The translations under genes were made by a program, and so were the position numbers. Shown piece after piece: positions 60,697 to 64,000 of a stretch of DNA of 64,000 bases. The notes beneath the pieces were generated by a model that saw only the letters and a list, made by a program, of their open reading frames with translations, did not search any database and was not told the origin of the DNA. The stretch covers positions 1 to 64,000 of the forward strand of contig NZ_BBWJ01000028.1 of NCBI RefSeq assembly GCF_001463745.1, given 5' to 3'. This stretch comes from Aureimonas sp. AU22 (GTDB taxonomy: Bacteria; Pseudomonadota; Alphaproteobacteria; Rhizobiales; Rhizobiaceae). Numbering within the stretch: position 1 is the first letter of the stretch; each line of letters starts with the position of its first letter.

Positions 60697-63342
60697 TCAT
60701 TGCGGTGCAACGATCTCCATCCACGTGTCCAGAAACCGGGCACGGCGCTGGCGGTCGAGCCCGACCAAGAGCGAGGGCCCGAGCGGCACGGGCTGCACGG
60801 CGCCGCGCCCCAGCGCCGCGATGCTCTCCGCCGTCCAGCGCCCCGGCGATCCCGGCACCACGGCGCCGAGCGCGGCGGAGCCGGCGAGGATCGCCTGGCC
60901 GTCCGCCGACAGGGCGAACTGGAGGAAGGCCTCGCCGAGATCGGGACGCCTGGCCCCGACCGGCACGAACATCGAGCGGGTGACCACGAGGACGTAATCG
61001 TCTGGCACCACGATGCCGATGCGCGCGCCCGCCGCCTGGCGCGCGAAGGCATAGGAGCCGAGAACGTTGTAACCGAGCGCGAGGTCACCGCGCTCGATGC
61101 CGTCGAGGATGGCGGGGCTCGCGCCCGACAGGCGCACGCCGGCTCGGCCGAATGCGCTGGCGAGACGCCAGAAATAGGACGAGACCGACTGATCCTGCGC
61201 GGCCAGCATGTAGCCGACCCCGGAGCGCGCGACGTCGTAGGTCGCGATCCGGCCGGCGAGGCGCACGGCTTGGCGCTCGAGGAGTTCGGCAAGCTCCAGA
61301 TGGCTGCGCGGCACCTCGTCCTCGGAGATGATGTCGGGGTTGTAGACGATCACCGCCGGCTCGAAGGTGAAGCCGAAGAGCTCCGAGCGCCATTGCGCCC
61401 AACCCGGCAGGGACGCGGCGCCGGACAGGGTCAGGCCTCGTGCGAAGCCGTCGTTCACGAGCTTGACCTGCAGGTCCGAGGCCGAGCTCATCATGATGTC
61501 GGGCTGCGGGGTCATCCCCTTGGCGAACGCCTCGTAGATGCCCAGCGTCTCGCCCTCGTCGTAGGCGACGGTGACGTCCGGCCGCTGCATCTGGAAGCCG
61601 CGCACCAGATGGGCGAAGAGGGCGGTGTCCGTGGCGCCGAGGATGGTGAGGCGCGCGCCCTGCGATCCGTCGGGCGCGGGATAGATCGTCTCGGCGGCGC
61701 CGGCCCCCCCGATCGGCAGCAGCAGGACGGCCAGAAGCAAGAGAGCCGCGAGCGCGCGGGGCGGGCCGTTGCCGCCGCCGGTGTCCGCCCGCGGCAGGGC
61801 GAGGCGCACGAGGAGCCCACCGCCCGGCCTGTCCTCCAGGCTGATGCGCCCGCGCTGCGCCTCGACCGCGCGCCGGACGATGGCAAGGCCGAGGCCCGAT
61901 CCGTTGGTGCCGCCGGAGGCCGCGCCGCGGCGAAAGCGCGCGAACACCGCCTCGCGCTCGTCCACGGCGATCCCCGGTCCCCGGTCGGCGACATCGATGC
62001 CGACCGTGCCGTGGGCGAGCGCGGAGACGGCGATCTCCACCGGCCCGTCGCTGTAGGTGAGCGCATTGTCCACGAGGTTGCGCAGCATCTCGCGAAGCAC
62101 CACGCGGTCGGCGCCGAGCGTGGCTTCGGTGAGACCCGTCTCGATCCGCACGGTGACGCGATCGGCCAGGTCCGGATCCAGCCGGCGCACCACCTCGGCC
62201 ACCACGGCGCCGATGGGCGTCGCGCCGACCGGGGCGGTGTCGAGGCGATGCGAGATGGTGGCGTCCATGAGGAGCTGCGAGACGAGCTGGCTCGCCTGCA
62301 CCGCCTCGTCGTGGATGCGCGCGACCTGGGCGCGCAGGGCCTCGGGGTCGCGCTCGCTGCGCGCCACCTCGGCCTGGAGGCGCAGCGACGCGAGCGGCGT
62401 GCGCACCTCGTGCGCGGCTTCCGCCACCAGGGCCTCCAGCCGTTCGCGCGCGAGAGCCAGCCGGGCCATGAAGTCGTTAAGCGCGCCGACGAGCTGGGCC
62501 GCTTCCAGCGGCACCGGCAGGTCCAGGGGGGCAAGGTTCTCCGGCGCGCGGGCCCGCAGGTGGCGCTCCAGCGTTAGGAGCGGCCGGAAGGCGCGGCCGA
62601 TGCCGAACCAGAGGATGGCGAGGGCGAGGAGCAGGAGCGCCACGACGGGAAGCAGCGCGTTGCCGAAGATCTCGCGGGCGAGCGCCTGCCGCTCGCCGAG
62701 CGTCTCGGCGACACGCACCGTCGCCCAGCCGGTGCCCGACGCCGTCGAGACGAGGCGCCCGGCGCTCGCCACGCGCACCCGCTCGCCGCGATAGACGGCA
62801 TCCGCGAAGGTCGGCTCGCTGTCGTCTTCCGGCGCCAGGCCCTGCGACAGGTCGGGATAGCCGGTGACGTTGGTGCCATCAGGCGCTTCCACGGCATAGA
62901 AGATGCGGTCCCGACCGGAGAACATGGCGAAGGAGGCGAGCGGCAGTTCCACCGTCACCTCACCCTCCTCGAGCTGAACGGCGCCCGCGATGGTGAGCGC
63001 CGAGGCCCCGAGCAGCCGGTCGAAGGCCCGCTCGGAGGCGCGTTCGGCATAGTCGCGGACGAAGGCGACGAGGACGAGGGCGGCCAGAAAGAGAAGAAGC
63101 GTCGCGGCGACGAGCACCCGGCGCCGGATGGAAACGGACCGTGGAGCCCGGACCGGGGCCTTGCCGGATCGGTCGGCCGCGACGTTTCGCCCCTCACCAG
63201 GGAGCGAGCCGCAAGTCTCGTCCGGTCCCCCGGAGCGTTGCCGCTGCCCGCCGGCGCCATCGGCCGCGTCACGCGCCTCGCCGTGGGGCGACGATGTCCC
63301 GCCCGGACTCTCTGCGGAGGCGTCGTTGCGAGCGCTATCCAC
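60697..63342 (-). CDS. TctE-like sensor histidine kinase fused to a periplasmic solute-binding domain
   Basis: The 881-residue frame begins with GTG at 63340-63342, overlapping the response regulator by eight bases. A hydrophilic region of about 70 residues leads to TM1 (RRVLVAATLLLFLAALVLV), a periplasmic 2CSK-type sensor domain and TM2 (LLPVVALLLLALAILWF). A HAMP-like linker is followed by HisKA with His311 (EAAHEVRTPLAS) and an ATPase domain ending near 520 (GSGLGLAIVRRAV). Without a stop comes a third hydrophobic segment, ALAALLLLAVLLLPIGGAGA (about 528-548). A family-type solute-binding protein of about 330 residues then follows (LTILGATDTALFAHLVRGF, GYNVLGSYAFARQ). In related loci these are usually separate genes. 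Confidence 0.88.
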   Translation of the reverse strand: MDSARNDASAESPGGTSSPHGEARDAADGAGGQRQRSGGPDETCGSLPGEGRNVAADRSGKAPVRAPRSVSIRRRVLVAATLLLFLAALVLVAFVRDYAERASERAFDRLLGASALTIAGAVQLEEGEVTVELPLASFAMFSGRDRIFYAVEAPDGTNVTGYPDLSQGLAPEDDSEPTFADAVYRGERVRVASAGRLVSTASGTGWATVRVAETLGERQALAREIFGNALLPVVALLLLALAILWFGIGRAFRPLLTLERHLRARAPENLAPLDLPVPLEAAQLVGALNDFMARLALARERLEALVAEAAHEVRTPLASLRLQAEVARSERDPEALRAQVARIHDEAVQASQLVSQLLMDATISHRLDTAPVGATPIGAVVAEVVRRLDPDLADRVTVRIETGLTEATLGADRVVLREMLRNLVDNALTYSDGPVEIAVSALAHGTVGIDVADRGPGIAVDEREAVFARFRRGAASGGTNGSGLGLAIVRRAVEAQRGRISLEDRPGGGLLVRLALPRADTGGGNGPPRALAALLLLAVLLLPIGGAGAAETIYPAPDGSQGARLTILGATDTALFAHLVRGFQMQRPDVTVAYDEGETLGIYEAFAKGMTPQPDIMMSSASDLQVKLVNDGFARGLTLSGAASLPGWAQWRSELFGFTFEPAVIVYNPDIISEDEVPRSHLELAELLERQAVRLAGRIATYDVARSGVGYMLAAQDQSVSSYFWRLASAFGRAGVRLSGASPAILDGIERGDLALGYNVLGSYAFARQAAGARIGIVVPDDYVLVVTRSMFVPVGARRPDLGEAFLQFALSADGQAILAGSAALGAVVPGSPGRWTAESIAALGRGAVQPVPLGPSLLVGLDRQRRARFLDTWMEIVAPQ

Positions 63343-64000
63343 CTTCGCGCACCCGCGCGACGTATCCCGAACCCCTCACGGTGCCGATCTCCAGCGCCGA
63401 GCCCTCGAGCTTGCGGCGAAGGCGCGAGACGTAGAGCTCCAGCGCGTTGATCGAGACCGCCTCGTCGAAGGAGAAGAGCTGCGCCATGAGCTGTTCCTTG
63501 CCCACCACGACGCCCGGCCGCGACAGGAGGATCTCGAGCAGGCGGAACTCGCGGCGCCCGATGTCGAGACGCTCGCCGCTCCGGCTCACCGCGTGACCCG
63601 CAAGGTCCACCGTGACGTCGCCGAAGGCCGAGACGCTGGAGGTCTGGCCGGCCGGGCGGCGCAGAAGCGCCCGCAGGCGGGCGTCCAGCTCGCGAAGGTC
63701 GAAGGGTTTCACGAGGTAGTCGTCGGCGCCCTGGTCGAGGAGGCTCACCTTGTCGTCGATCTCGGAGCGCGCCGTCATCACCAGGATCGGGACGGCCGAA
63801 CGGGCACGGCGGACCTGCGAGATCACCCAGAGCCCGTCGCGGCCGGGCAGCGTCAGGTCGAGGATCACGGCGTCGAACGTGTCGAGCCCGAAGGCCTCCA
63901 CCGCGTCTTCGGCGCTGCGCACCCATTCCACGGCATGGCCCGCGCCCCGCAGGTGGCGGTTCACCGCATCGCCCAGTCCCTCGTTGTCCTCCACCAGGAG
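63335..64000 (-). CDS. tctD: OmpR-family response regulator, TctD-like (5' end outside window)
   Basis: The visible 221 residues start within the receiver domain (LLVEDNEGLGDAVNRHL) with phospho-acceptor LDLTLPGRDGLW and Lys in YLVKPFDLREL. They continue into a winged-helix DNA-binding domain (RREFRLLEILLSRPGVVV, INALELYVSRLRRKLEG, IGTVRGSGYVA). The first one or few codons lie beyond the right edge. It overlaps the kinase gene by eight bases and, with it, should regulate tctCBA in response to external carboxylates. The name follows from gene order and family. Confidence 0.88.
   Translation of the reverse strand, partial: LLVEDNEGLGDAVNRHLRGAGHAVEWVRSAEDAVEAFGLDTFDAVILDLTLPGRDGLWVISQVRRARSAVPILVMTARSEIDDKVSLLDQGADDYLVKPFDLRELDARLRALLRRPAGQTSSVSAFGDVTVDLAGHAVSRSGERLDIGRREFRLLEILLSRPGVVVGKEQLMAQLFSFDEAVSINALELYVSRLRRKLEGSALEIGTVRGSGYVARVREGG

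Overview
The window is very GC-rich and reads as ordinary chromosome of a pigmented alphaproteobacterium, most likely of the order Hyphomicrobiales (Rhizobiales). This is inferred from two BA14K-family proteins, two DUF2585/UPF0314 membrane proteins, a glgC-glgA-pgm-glgX glycogen operon, a TctDE/TctCBA locus and a complete zeaxanthin-glucoside carotenoid cluster. I see no tRNA or rRNA genes, CRISPR arrays, insertion sequences or phage genes. Many genes appear to use TTG or GTG starts.

Region 1 (1-12.9 kb, minus strand) holds the 5' part of mutL and central carbon and glycogen metabolism: pgi-glgP, a terminator, then glgC-glgA-pgm-DUF2585-glgX with overlapping or nearly touching genes leading into mutL. 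No branching-enzyme gene (glgB) is present. Region 2 (12.7-21.9 kb, minus) holds a small hypothetical protein, tamB with about five tandem repeats of 100 residues, tamA, and two secreted BA14K proteins.

Region 3 (22.1-28.6 kb) carries a radical SAM DNA repair/modification protein overlapping a DUF4130-UdgX uracil-DNA protein, an intergenic cluster of hairpins, a D-lyxose isomerase-like cupin, a HerA-like ATPase, a GNAT acetyltransferase and the second DUF2585 protein. Region 4 (28.7-36.4 kb) is the carotenoid cluster: crtX-crtY-crtI-crtB forward, crtZ and crtE reverse, and a type 2 isopentenyl diphosphate isomerase forward. Together they should take IPP to glucosylated zeaxanthin.

Region 5 (36.5-45.5 kb) holds class I fructose-1,6-bisphosphatase and ribulose-phosphate epimerase, a TerC-family membrane protein, and an ABC importer (binding protein, two permeases, ATPase) ending in a PhoD-like phosphatase with no visible export signal. 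A PHO-box-like sequence lies upstream of the importer. Region 6 (45.5-54.6 kb) has an SLC13-type permease, a large CHASE3/PAS hybrid histidine kinase with two receivers, a separate receiver, a TerB/DUF533-like protein, a CBS-pair protein and a second glgX.

Region 7 (54.8-64 kb) has an AI-2E-type permease with a degenerate B12-binding-like tail, a 59-residue protein, the tripartite tricarboxylate transporter tctC-tctB-tctA and its two-component regulators. The sensor kinase is continuous in frame with a third transmembrane segment and a periplasmic solute-binding domain. This C-terminal kinase-binding-protein fusion is the most unusual architecture in the window.
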